From Lamellibrachia columna (lineage: Eukaryota > Annelida > Polychaeta > Sabellida > Siboglinidae), in contig OY759270.1 in the NCBI GenBank assembly GCA_963662155.1, forward strand, positions 55,358,874-55,422,873: DNA of 64,000 bases. The letters are read 5' to 3'. A program made the position numbers and the translations under genes. Below are positions 37,147 to 49,100 of this stretch, in pieces (within the stretch, counting starts at the first letter, position 1; the number at the start of each line of letters is the position of its first letter). Under the pieces are notes generated by a model, which saw only the letters and a program-made list of their open reading frames with translations, was not told where the DNA came from and ran no database searches.

Positions 37147-40100
37147 GTACATAAACAGCGACACCTCAAAACAGTTAATCATCTCTGGGACAGTGGCCAC
37201 GTCCTCTCTTTCATGACGTCAGCAAGATGGCTAATAGGCTCGATGACCTCATTCTGCTCCCCTTCCCCACAAAACGATTATATATGGCCATATATGGAAA
37301 GATTAAATGCTAAGCTTTGCAACGATGCCACATTTTTGAGGGACCATCCAAAAATTACGGACAAAAAAGCGATTAATTATCGGCATTTTCGGCTTTGTTT
37401 TACGGAAGTCAAATGGAACACATCGAACAGCTCTTCAAAGATAACACTAAGATACATTAAACATAACTAAATATACAGTAGAAATTGTGGTAATCGTTAA
37501 AATGAATACTAAGGAACTATTTTCAGGGAAAATCTAAAAATTGTTGGATATGGCAGTGTTTGATAAAAACGGCATTTGCAAAGTTTCATGTTTACCGACA
37601 TCCGACTCGTTTTGCGAAGGTGGGTCACATATTGTAATATTTGTTTTCCATTTGTGCAGAGAGCAGTGGTTGATATCCTTGGTCACATGGTTCAGCCCCT
37701 CGGTGACTCAGTAAAATATGCACAAGCGTCATCTAATGAAAAGTAAGTCCTTTTCTCTGTTGTAAGCGCAGCAAACTAGATCTTACCCAAGGTATACAAA
37801 CTAGATCTTAACCAAGGTATACAAATGTCTGTTTACCCCTTTATTTATTTATCTTGTTCAAATCGCAGAAAATAAGTTATTCAATTCATCCTACGTGGTG
37901 AAATGTTATTTACCTTCCACAAATCAAAGACATCTGTTATTCTGTTCAAGCAACATACATTAATTACCCAGAAAATGTATTTGTTGTGGACCTCAGACAG
38001 ATAATGTATTTGTTCTGGATCTCAGGCAGATAATGTATTTGTTCTGGATCTCAGACAGATAATGTATTTGTTCTGGACCTCAGACAGATAATGTATTTGT
38101 TCTGGACCTCAGACAGATAATGTATTTGTTCTGGACCTCAGACAGATAATGTATTTGTTCTGGACCTCAGACAGATAATGCATTTTATTCTTGACCTCAG
38201 ACAGATAATATATTTGTTCTGGACCTCAGATGGGGATTACTTTTTCTTTCCTATGAAAACTGTGTCATTACCATAAACCAGTTAATTATCAAAGCATTCC
38301 TCCAAGAATGTATTCTGTCACACTTTCTCAAACATAAAATATTATCAGGGTTTTTCACAGAATGTACAGATATTATGGAATTTGCATGAAATAATAAAAT
38401 GGTATACGAGTTTGACTGCGCAATAGCCCGAGAAAGCAGTGCATTGTTGCATCAAAAACAAAGGTTTACCTAGGTAGTTGCGCTTCAGTTAAAACTCAGT
38501 TGAGATTCAACTAACTTCATCTGTAAGGTTGAAATTCAGTGCACAGTAGTTGACCATTTTCTCACACTGATTTCAACTGTTAATCAAGTTGTTGAGATGT
38601 AACTTGACAAATATCAAAGAGAATTCTACGACTTTGACTTAAGGGTTCGAGAAATAAGTCAGATAATTACAGATCAGTGAGTTTAACGTTAGTGATTTGT
38701 AAATTATTAGAAAGGTTAATTAAAGACGATATGGTGGACTTCCTTGTTAGGCATAAATTATTAAATTCATCTCAACATGGATTCCTAAAAGCGAGGTCAT
38801 GCTTAACAAATATGTTATGTTTTTTGGAAGAAATCACTAAGTGGATTGACGAGGGATCGCCAGTAGATATTATCTACTTAGATTTTCAGAAAGCTTTTTA
38901 CAAATGCCACATCAAAGGTTACTACTTAAATTAAAAGCCCATGGTATCGAGGATGGCTTAAAGAATTCTACGACTTTGACTTTTGACTTCCGGCTACTTG
39001 GACTTGGTGCAGCGACTTGAATTTGGTGTAGATCATTTACAGAAATACGTGGAATATCAAATAGAATAAGTATTACTATTGCATATATATTATACACAAA
39101 CGTATTGTAGACATATATTAGGAAACAGGTTTTGTTAATTATTAGTCAGAGGGAGTATTTTAGAGTAAGTTAGTTTCGGATTCTGTCAGGGAATTCAGCG
39201 AGCGTTAATAGGGGTGTTTACAATTCGAAAATTTAGATAACAGTGAATAGTCAGTAACAGTGAATATTGGTTAGAATAAGTATTAGTATTATACATATAT
39301 TGTTCACCAACTTCTTGTAGACATATATTAAGAAACCGTTGTTGTTAACAGAGGTAGTATATTTTTTTTCCCGGATTCAAACTCAACGAGTGATAAAAGG
39401 GAGTTTGTTTACAGGTCATTCAACCCGTGCATCGAGCTATCGTTTACATTAGCTAATATATATATAAGATAAAGTGATTTATTTACTTAAATTACATACA
39501 TAAGGTAATATCTGACATAGTGGTAGTCAACGTTTTCGGTAAAAAGGAATTAACAGCAGGATTTTAGCGTAAATTAGTACACACTGAGTTCGTTGTTTTG
39601 TTACACAGTGTTCTCCGTATTCGCTAGGTGGCAGGATTTTTAGCCTAAAGTGTTCTTTTGATCACAAAAACAGCCTTATTCAAGGCTAACGTAGCAAACT
39701 AATTAAAACTAAATTGTATGATGGCGCCGTGCAAACGGCAGTTAAAGGCCACAAGGCACTTAATTTGTGGCAGTTGTAGTAACTGGGTAGATTTCGTCAA
39801 GTCTGGGTGCGAGAAGTCCTGGGCTGAGGTCCAGGCAGATAGTTTTAGTTTTGAGTGTAGGGGATGCGCAAGGATGAAGGAACTAGAGGTGGAGTTGGAA
39901 GAGCTGAGGCTGCTCGTTGTGGCAATGGTGGGAAGGGAACAGGGGAGTTGTGCCGGTAGTTCCGGTGAGGGAACAGTAGACGATAAAGTGGGGAAAGACA
40001 CAAGAGATGCTAGGGAGAGCTCACCTCAGCCTGGGAGGAAGCTGAGAGGAGGGAAGGTGACAGGTCATAGGGAGACAGGACGTAAGGAGACGGGAAGGAA

Positions 40101-43100
40101 AGGAATGGGAGGGAAGACAACCGGGGTGAAGGAGAGGGGAGTAGGGGAGACAGGAGGGAAGGAGAAGGGAGTGGGGGAGACGGGAGGGAAGACAACCGGG
40201 GTGAAGGAGAGGGGAGTAGCGGAGACAGGAGGGAAGGAGAAGGGAGTGGGGGAGACGGGAGGGAAGACAACCGGAGTGAAGGAGAGGGGAGTAGCGGAGA
40301 CAGGAGGGAAGGAGACGGGAGGGAAAACAACCGGAGTGAAGGAGAGGGGAGTAGGGGAGACAGGAGGGAAGGAGAAGGGAGTGGGGGAGACGGAAGGGAA
40401 GGGGTCAGGACAGAATGTGATGGAGGGGATCGAAAGGAAGAGTTATTCTGCAGCAGTGATAGAGGGGGTGAGGAAGAGAGCGAGGGTGTTTGTGGGGGAT
40501 TCGATAGTTAGGAAGACCGACAGAGTCTTAAACAAGGGAGATGATGTGGTGGTCTGCTTGCCTGGAGCCAAAATAGAGGCGATAACTGAGAGGGTAAAAA
40601 ACATCGTAGGCTCGGGTAAGGGTGGATCTGTTTTAGTACATGTAGGGACAAATAACGTAGAGAGGGAGGGTACAACTGCCATAGTTAGGAAATATAGGCA
40701 GTTGGTCAGAACACTAAAACAGACGCGGGTTGAGCAGGTAATACTGTCAGGGATTTTACCTGTAATGGGCAGGAGGGGTCATAAATATCGAAATTGTCGG
40801 GGGATGGCAATTAACATGTTAGTCCAGAGGCTGTGTAGGGAAGAGGAAGTTGGATTTGTGGATTTATGGGGAAGTTTTGTTGGGAGGGCTGATATGTACA
40901 TGAAGGATGGGCTTCATTTAAGTGGAAAGGGGGCGGCAGTATTCGCGGACAAACTTTCAGCAGCAGTAGATAGCGACTTGGGTACAATGACAAATATTTT
41001 TGGAAGTAAACATTCTTTAAACTAGAAGTGCAGGGGGGTTACCTAGAGGTGTCTCAAGCAGAACAAGAGGCCACTAGCACAGATAAACCAATATCAAATC
41101 ATCCGAAAATCATCTCTGAAAAAGGTTATAGATGCGTATGTTTAAATGCAAGGAGCATAGTAAATAAGAAAAACGAATTAAACATTATGGTAGAAGATAT
41201 TGACCCTCACATAATTGGTATAACTGAATCATGGGCTAACATAGATATAACAGATGCTGAATTAGGACTGACAGGATACGTAATGTTTAGGAAAGATCGA
41301 ATAGGAAGAAGGGGCGGGGGAGTTATTTTATATGTTAAAGAATCTATTCAGGCTTATGAAATAAAACTAGAAAGGGAAGCAGATTGCGATGAAGCTGTTT
41401 GGTGCAAAATTGTTTCAGGAAATTCAAAATTAACTATTGGATTAGTTTACCGAAGTCCAAACATAAACGAAGAGGACAACACAAAAATAAAAAACGCTAT
41501 AAAGGAAGTTAGTAAAGGGGAATGTATCATAATGGGAGATTTTAACCATGGACACATACAATGGAATTCTCTAGAGAGCACAGGGATTGAGGATCAACAA
41601 TTTCTATGTTTAATCCAGGATAGCTTTCTTACTCAGCACGTACTAGAACCAACCAGGGGAGAAAATGTATTAGATATAGTTTTGTCATCACAACAAGAAT
41701 TAGTGGACAATGTAAAAATATTTGAACCATTGGGTAATAGTGACCATAATCAAATACATTTTGACATCAATGTAAAATCAGAAAGTAAAAATAAGAAAAC
41801 GTACAAGAGAAACTTCCATAAAGGTAACTACAAAGATATGAGAAAATACTTAGCACAGCTAGATTGGAATAACATGCTGATGGATAAGACTGCAATTGAA
41901 TGTTGGAATATTCTAAAATATGAAATTGAGAGTATCATTGATAAATTTGTTCCCTTCCGAAAACAAGGAAAACGGTGTAGAAAGAAACACTTGTCAAAAG
42001 AGGCAATTAGAAAAATAATGCTAAAACAAACTATGTGGAGGGTTTATAGGCGTACCAGAAAGGAAGAAGACTATGCAAAATACAAAGAGGCACTTAATGC
42101 AGCTACAACTGAAATCAGACAATCTAAAAGAAGCTATGAGCAAAAACTGGCATGTAACATAAAAACTGACAGCAAGAGTTTTTATGCATATGTCAGGAGT
42201 AAACAAAACGTACAAGACAAGGTTGGACCTATAGAAGACAGTGCTGGAAATATAATATCACAGGGGTTTTTAATGGCGGAAGACCTAAATGGTTACTTCA
42301 GTTCAGTGTTTACAAAAGAAGATATTAGTTCATTACCAGTTGCTGATGGTAAATTTCAGGGGGCTAAATCTGACTATTTAGGACCGTTAGTTGTAACTCC
42401 AGAATTGGTAGCTAGGAAAATAAAGGCAATGAAGGATAACAAATCACCGGGAGTGGATGGGATTCCTCCAAAATTACTAATGGAAACAGTAGATCAAATC
42501 AGTATACCACTTGCAAGAGTATTCAACTTGTCATTAAAAGAGGGAGTTGTTCCGTTTGAATGGAAAGAAGCAAACATCATACCATTATTTAAAAAGGGTT
42601 CGAGAAATAAGTCAGAGAATTACAGACCAGTGAGTTTAACGTCAGTGATTTGTAAATTATTAGAAAAGTTAATTAAAGACCATATGGTGGACTTCCTCGT
42701 TAAGCATAAATTATTAAATTCATCTCAACATGGATTCCTTAAAGCGAGGTCATGCTTAACAAATATGTTATGTTTTTTGGAAGAAATCACTAAGTGGATA
42801 GACATGGGATCGCCAGTAGATATTATCTACTTAGATTTTCAGAAAGCTTTTGACAAAGTGCCACATCAAAGATTGCTACTTAAATTAAAAGCCCATGGTA
42901 TTGGGGATAGCATAACTGACTGGATAGAACAATGGCTGACTGACAGAAGACAACGAGTTGTAGTAGATGGCGAAGTTTCAAATTGGAAATCGGTTTTGAG
43001 TGGGGTACCTCAAGGATCAGTATTAGGACCTATATTATTCTTAATTTATATCAATGACTTGGACGAGAGTATAACAAGTAACGTACTGAAATTTGCGGAC

Positions 43101-46100
43101 GACACAAAACTGTTTAGAAAGGTTAATACTGATGGTGATAAACAACATTTACAAAACGATCTAGACAGATTAGTGAAATGGTCTGAGAAATGGCAGATGC
43201 TGTTCAATTTTGGGAAATGTAAATGCCTACATACAGGACATGGGAACTTGAATGTAAACTATAAAATGGGAGCTACTGTTCTTGGTACTACTGTAAAAGA
43301 AAAGGACTTAGGAGTTACAATAAGCGCTGATATGAAAGTTTCAGAGCAGTGTGGTATTGCAGCTTCAAAGGGTAATCAAATTCTTGGATTGATTAGAAGA
43401 AACATAACATATAAGGGAAAAAAGTTAATTATACCTCTTTATAAAGCAATAGTTAGACCTCATTTAGAATACTGTATACAAGCATGGAGACCATATCGTA
43501 AGAAGGATATAGATACGCTTGAACGCATACAAAGGAGAGCAACTAAAATGATTCCAGAACTTAGAGACCTTAGTTATGAAGAACGCCTGAAAGAATGTGG
43601 TTTAACAACTCTAGAGACAAGGAGGTTAAGAGGAGATCAGATTGAAGTTTTTAAGATATTGAATGGGTATGAAAATATTGATAGAAATATGTTTTTCTCA
43701 CTCAAGAAGGATAGCAGAACTAGAGGACATGAGGTAAAATTAGTAAAGGATCAATGTAGATTGGACATCAGGAAGCACTCGTTCTCACAGAGGACAATAA
43801 ATGAATGGAACAAACTGTCTACAGATTGTGTAACTGCTAGCAGCGTGAATATGTTTAAAAACAAGGTTGACACATATATCAGGAGGGCGGGTTATAAGTA
43901 GGTGAACATTGTTGGACTCTCGATAAGCCAATGGCTTCCTTGTCCACTTGCCATCTGGGCCTTTGGCTTGGATGGCAAATCTTGTTAATTGACTGGATAG
44001 AATAATGGCTGACTGACAGAAGACAGCGTGTTGTAGTAGATGGAGACATTTCAAACTGGAAATCAGTTTTGAGTGGGGTACCACAAGGATCAGTATTAGG
44101 ACCTCTATTATTATTAATATATATCAATGACTTGGATGACAATATAACAAGTAACGTACTCAAATTTGCAGATGACACAAAAGTGTTTAGAAAGGTTAAC
44201 ACTGATGGTGCTAAACAACATTTACAAAACGATCTAGATAGATTAGTGAAATGGTCTGAGAAATGGCAGATGTTGTTCAATTTTGGGAAATGTAAATGCC
44301 TACATACAGGACATGGGAACTTGGATGTAAACTATAAAATGGGAGATACCGTTCTGGGTACCACAGTAAAAGAAAAGGACTTAGGAGTTACAATAAGCGC
44401 AGATATGAAAGTTTCAGAGCAGTGTGGTATTGCAGCTTCAAAGGGTAATCAAATTCTTGGGTTGATTAGGAGAAACATAACTTACAAGGATAAAAAGCTA
44501 ATTATACCTCTGTATAATGCAATAGTTAGAACTCATTTAGAATTCTGTATACAAGTATGGAGACCATATCGTAAGAAGGATATAGATACACTTGAACGCA
44601 TACAGAGGAGAGCAACTAAAATTATTCCAGAACTGAGAGACCTTAGTTATGAAGAACGCCTGATAGAATGTGGTTTAACAACTCTAGAGACAAGGAGGTT
44701 AAGAGGAGATCAGATTGAAGTTTTTAAGATATTGAATGGGTATGAAAATATTGATAGAAATATGTTTTTCTCACTCAAGAAGGATAGCAGAACTAGAGGA
44801 CATGAGGTAAAGTTAGTAAAGGATCAGTGTAGATTGGATATCAGGAAGTACTCATTCTCACAGAGGACAATAAATGAATGGAACAAATTATCTACAGATT
44901 GCATAACCGCTAGCAGCGTAAATATGTTTAAAAACAAGTTGGACACATATCTCAGGAGGGCAGGTCACACGTAGATGAATACTGATGGACTCTCGATAAG
45001 CCAATGGCTTCCTTGTCTACTTGCCATCTGGGCCTTTGGCTTGGATGGCAAATCTTGACTCTGTTCTGAGGCAGTTGATATTTCTGTAATGTTAGTTTTC
45101 AAGGCAACAAGGATCAATAACATTTTCCTTTCTAAAATATTGAGCCTCCTCAACAATCTGAATTGCATTTGTTGGTTTGTGTCTGTCTCCTTTTGAAATG
45201 TCATTGTTGTTCAACCAAGAGCATATTTATAGGTGGAAATGAACTAATTGTGAGTGTTAACTTTGTGTTGCTACTAACAGGAGTCGACAATCTGAGGATA
45301 CAGAAGAAGAAGAAGCAGGTAACTTAGATGACGGCACAGAGAAGAAGGAGCAACATAAAGAGGAAGCTGAAGATAACAATCATGACAAAACGGAAGACAA
45401 AAAAAGTCCTGTGTCAGGCAAGAATGATGCCAAAGACAGCAGTGAATTCATACATGACATTGATGCACCAGAGAGGGCTACTGACACAAGCAGAGAAGGT
45501 GTCTTGGTTGAAGGCAGCATGATCAAGGAAGTCCAAGTAGAAATCTGTGACCTTCGCAAGGACCCTGCTGCCGAAGATTCTTCCTCTACCCAGGATGAAG
45601 GAGACAGCCAGGGGGATGTGGCTGTAGATGTGCAACACCTTCAGGAGATGTCTACCTCGGATGTGGCAGAGTGTAAGAGGACGTCTACTACAGATTCTCA
45701 GAACAAACAAACTGATGCAAGTGGTGAATCCAGCCAGAGCAACAACAGACGTGAAATTGCATTGAGAGCTCTGATAGAGCCCAGGCCAACAACGTTCTGT
45801 GCTACGGACTATGACCAGTTTGCTCGGCAGAAGAAGGACCGGTGTCAGAGTGCATCTGCTATTATCCGTGTTCGACCTTCATCTGGTAGACCATCGTCTG
45901 CGAGGCCTCCTTGTGGTAGGCCTTCTTCTGGAAAAGCCAGGCCTTCATCTGGCAGGCCTTCCTCGGGCAAAACAAGGCCTTCATCCTCGACCTCAGTTGG
46001 CAGGCCCTCGTGTGGCTGGCCTTCATCTGATAGTCACCCCTCTGACAGGCCTACCTTAGGCAGACCGTGGAGTGCTCACAAGGCCCACCATCCGTCGTCG

Positions 46101-49100
46101 GCTGCCAAGTCAATGCCAGACAGGCAGCGGCAGCACATCCCGCCAAAGCAACGTGTGCAAAAGAAAGAAGCTTTTCTTGAGCACAATGTGGAAAAAATGG
46201 AAACGTCTCTGAAGCACACTGCAGATAAATGGGAAACATTTCCAAAGCAAATTCTGGCAAATGAGGAGATATTTCTTAAGCAAAGAGTAGAACAGAAGGA
46301 AACACTTGCAGAATTTAGTTTGGAAGTGAAAGACATTTCACCAAGACAAAATGTGGAAAAGAAGGAAACGTTTCAGAGGCAAATTAGGGAAAGGAATGAA
46401 GCATTTCCAGAAAAAAATTTTGAAAAGAAGGAAGCTTTTGTAGAGGAACATGTGGAACAGAAAGAAGTGTTTCCAAAGCCATATATGGAAAAGAAAGAAA
46501 CATTTTTGGACCAAAATGTGGAAACAAGGAAAGTTTTCCCCAAGCAACATATAGAAAAGGCGGAAATGTTACCGAAGCAGAACGTAGTGAAGAAGGAGTA
46601 TGCCGTGACACAGATAAAGGAGAATCAGTTGACACCTTCAGTTGGGAAGATGCAGTTGATAGTTAATATTCCTCAAGACAATGCAAATGTGTACAAACGC
46701 CATCCAGTCACAGCACCCAAGACTCTGGGTGGTAACAAGCTGCAGATTGTTGGAAGAGCACCACGGAGGTTGTCGCTAGAGAAGACAGATAGCCAGAAGA
46801 CGACTAATGGTGAGTCTTGGTATGATTTATTGGAATATGATATAATAATATAACAATATATAATAATATAACAATATATAATAATATAACAATATATTCC
46901 CCCAGTTACAAAAACAAGTGGAATCAATAGAGAATAATCGAGGGTGGGTCACTAGAATAAGTTGTTACTTGTTAAACTAGTGACATATACACATTTACTG
47001 TAGCTTAAATTTTGTTTTTGATAAAATAAATTCAATACATAGTACGCCTATGATTTTTGCCATATTAATAGTTTTATGTAAGTACGTAAAACATATTTAG
47101 GCCCTAAATAATGCTAACAATATGGAAGGAATTTTTAATTTGTTTTTAAACAGAACTTATTTTTCATATTTTCTTGTAGAGAATTCCATAATGTATGTTC
47201 TACTGTTGTCGTTGCTGCATCATAATTGTTTTTGAATCTTGGAAATACATAATTCGTGGTTTGTCTTGTATTATGTTTATAGACCTCACTAACATTAAAG
47301 CATGTCGCTGATAACTAATGGCAAACAATCATTGTGCATCAAACATTTCCTCGTTTACAATAAGAATGTCATAATACTGTAATTAGCAGTAACTGAACAA
47401 ATCGGCAATTTATGGCGTGCAGGCAAGCAGCAACAACAGCCGCCAGCGAAGCAGCCAGTGTTGTTGCGAGGCTGGAAGACACAGATGAACCCGAATGAAC
47501 CCCCAGTTAGGCAATGCCAAGCCAGGCTCGTAGACGTCTGTGGCAAGGTCATGCTGCAGGAACTCTTCAGCAAGCAAAGAAGTGTCAAGATAAACATCCT
47601 TTGTTTGCTCTATCAACTTACTGTACACAGCCAGGTGGGTGGTCTCTTCTAGGTGGGTGGTCTCTACTAGATGGGTGGTCTATACAAGCTGGGTGGTCTC
47701 TTCTAGGTGGGTGGTTTCTACTAGGTGGGTGGTCTCCTAGGTGAGTGGTCTCTTCTAGGTGGGTGGTCTCTTCTAGGTGGGTGGTCTCTTCTAGGTGGGT
47801 GGTCTCTACTAGCTGGGTGGTCTATACTAGCTGGGTGGTCTCTTCTAGGTGGGTGGTCTCTACTAGGTGGGTGGTCTCTTCTAGGTGGGTGGACTCTTTT
47901 AGGTGGGTGGTCTCTTCTAGGTGGGTGGTCTCTACTAGGTGGGTGGTCTCTTCTAGGTGAGTGGTCTCTTCTAGGTGGGTGGACTCTTTTAGGTGGGTGG
48001 TCTCTTCTGTGTGGGTGGTCTCTTATAGGTGGGTGGTCTCTTCTAGGTGGGTGGTCTCTACTAGGTGGGTGGTCTCTGCTCATACACTGCTAGGTGGGTG
48101 GTCTCTACTTGTACACCGCTAGGTGGGTTGACTCTGTACACTGCTAGCTGAGTGGTCTGCATGGTGGGTGGTCTCTACTTGTACACTGCTAGGTGGGTGG
48201 TCTCTCGTGTTTTATGTACAGTGTGAGATTCCCATTGTTATCGGCACCATCACAATATCATCTGTAATATAATGTCCAAGATATACATGTATTTTAAATT
48301 TAATGACAGAAGGCAATGCCCTGTTCCCAGTCATGTTATGTCGGCCCACAACATTCAAAATATACTATGTATTATTACTAGGTATGGAAACACGAAATAG
48401 AACGTACAACATATGATTATGGCATCACTTTGGACAGGTACAACATACATGATTATGATGTCACTTTGGATAGGTACAACATATATGATTTTGATGTCAC
48501 TCTGGACATGTACAACATATATGATTGTGGTGTCACTCTGGACAGGTACAACATATATGATTGTGGTGTCACTCTGGACAGGTACAACATATATGATTAT
48601 GATGTCACTTTGGACAGGTACAACATATATGATTGTGGTGTCACTCTGGATAGGTACAACATACATGATTGTGATGTCATTTTGGATAGGTACAACATAT
48701 ATGATTATGATATCACTCTGGACAGGTACAACATATATGATTGTGATGTCACTCTGGATGGGTACAACATATATGATTGTGATGTCACTTTGGACAAGTA
48801 GGACATATTCGATTGTGGTGTTACTTTGGACAGGTAGAACATATATCATTGTGGTGTCACTTTGGACAGGTAGAACATATGTCATTGTGGACTGTGATGT
48901 CATTTGGGACAGGTAGAACATGTCATTGTGGATTGTGATGTCACTTGGGACAGGTAGAACATATCTCATTGTGGATTGTGATGTCACTTGGGACAGGTAG
49001 AACATATGTCATTGTGGATTGTGATGTCACTTGGGACAGGTAGAACATGTCATTGTGGATTGTGATGTCACTTGGGACAGGTAGAACATGTCATTGTGGA

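Larger units (their letters stand above)
38962..43984 (+). mobile_element. Full-length CR1-like LINE, inserted in an older copy
   Basis: 5,023 bp with a ~756-bp 5' region, ORF1 (39718-41025), ORF2 (open from 41010 to 43901) and a short 3' end finishing GGATGGCAAATCTTG with no poly-A. The target repeat TTAA flanks it (38958-38961 and 43985-43988). Joining the flanks restores continuous LINE sequence equivalent to 42901-42920 of this copy. Intact frames suggest recent activity. The architecture (zinc-finger plus SGNH-esterase ORF1, then APE-type endonuclease and RT) fits the CR1/L2/jockey group, with CR1 likeliest. Confidence 0.88.

Noticed and set aside
41028..41030. GTG as the ORF2 start codon
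   Set aside because: GTG initiation is not expected in animals. The frame is open upstream to 41010 and is better explained by frameshifting from ORF1.
47721..48093. [11 protein letters not shown] minus-strand frame and GGWSLL plus-strand frame
   Set aside because: Both are translations of the 18-bp array after exon 14.
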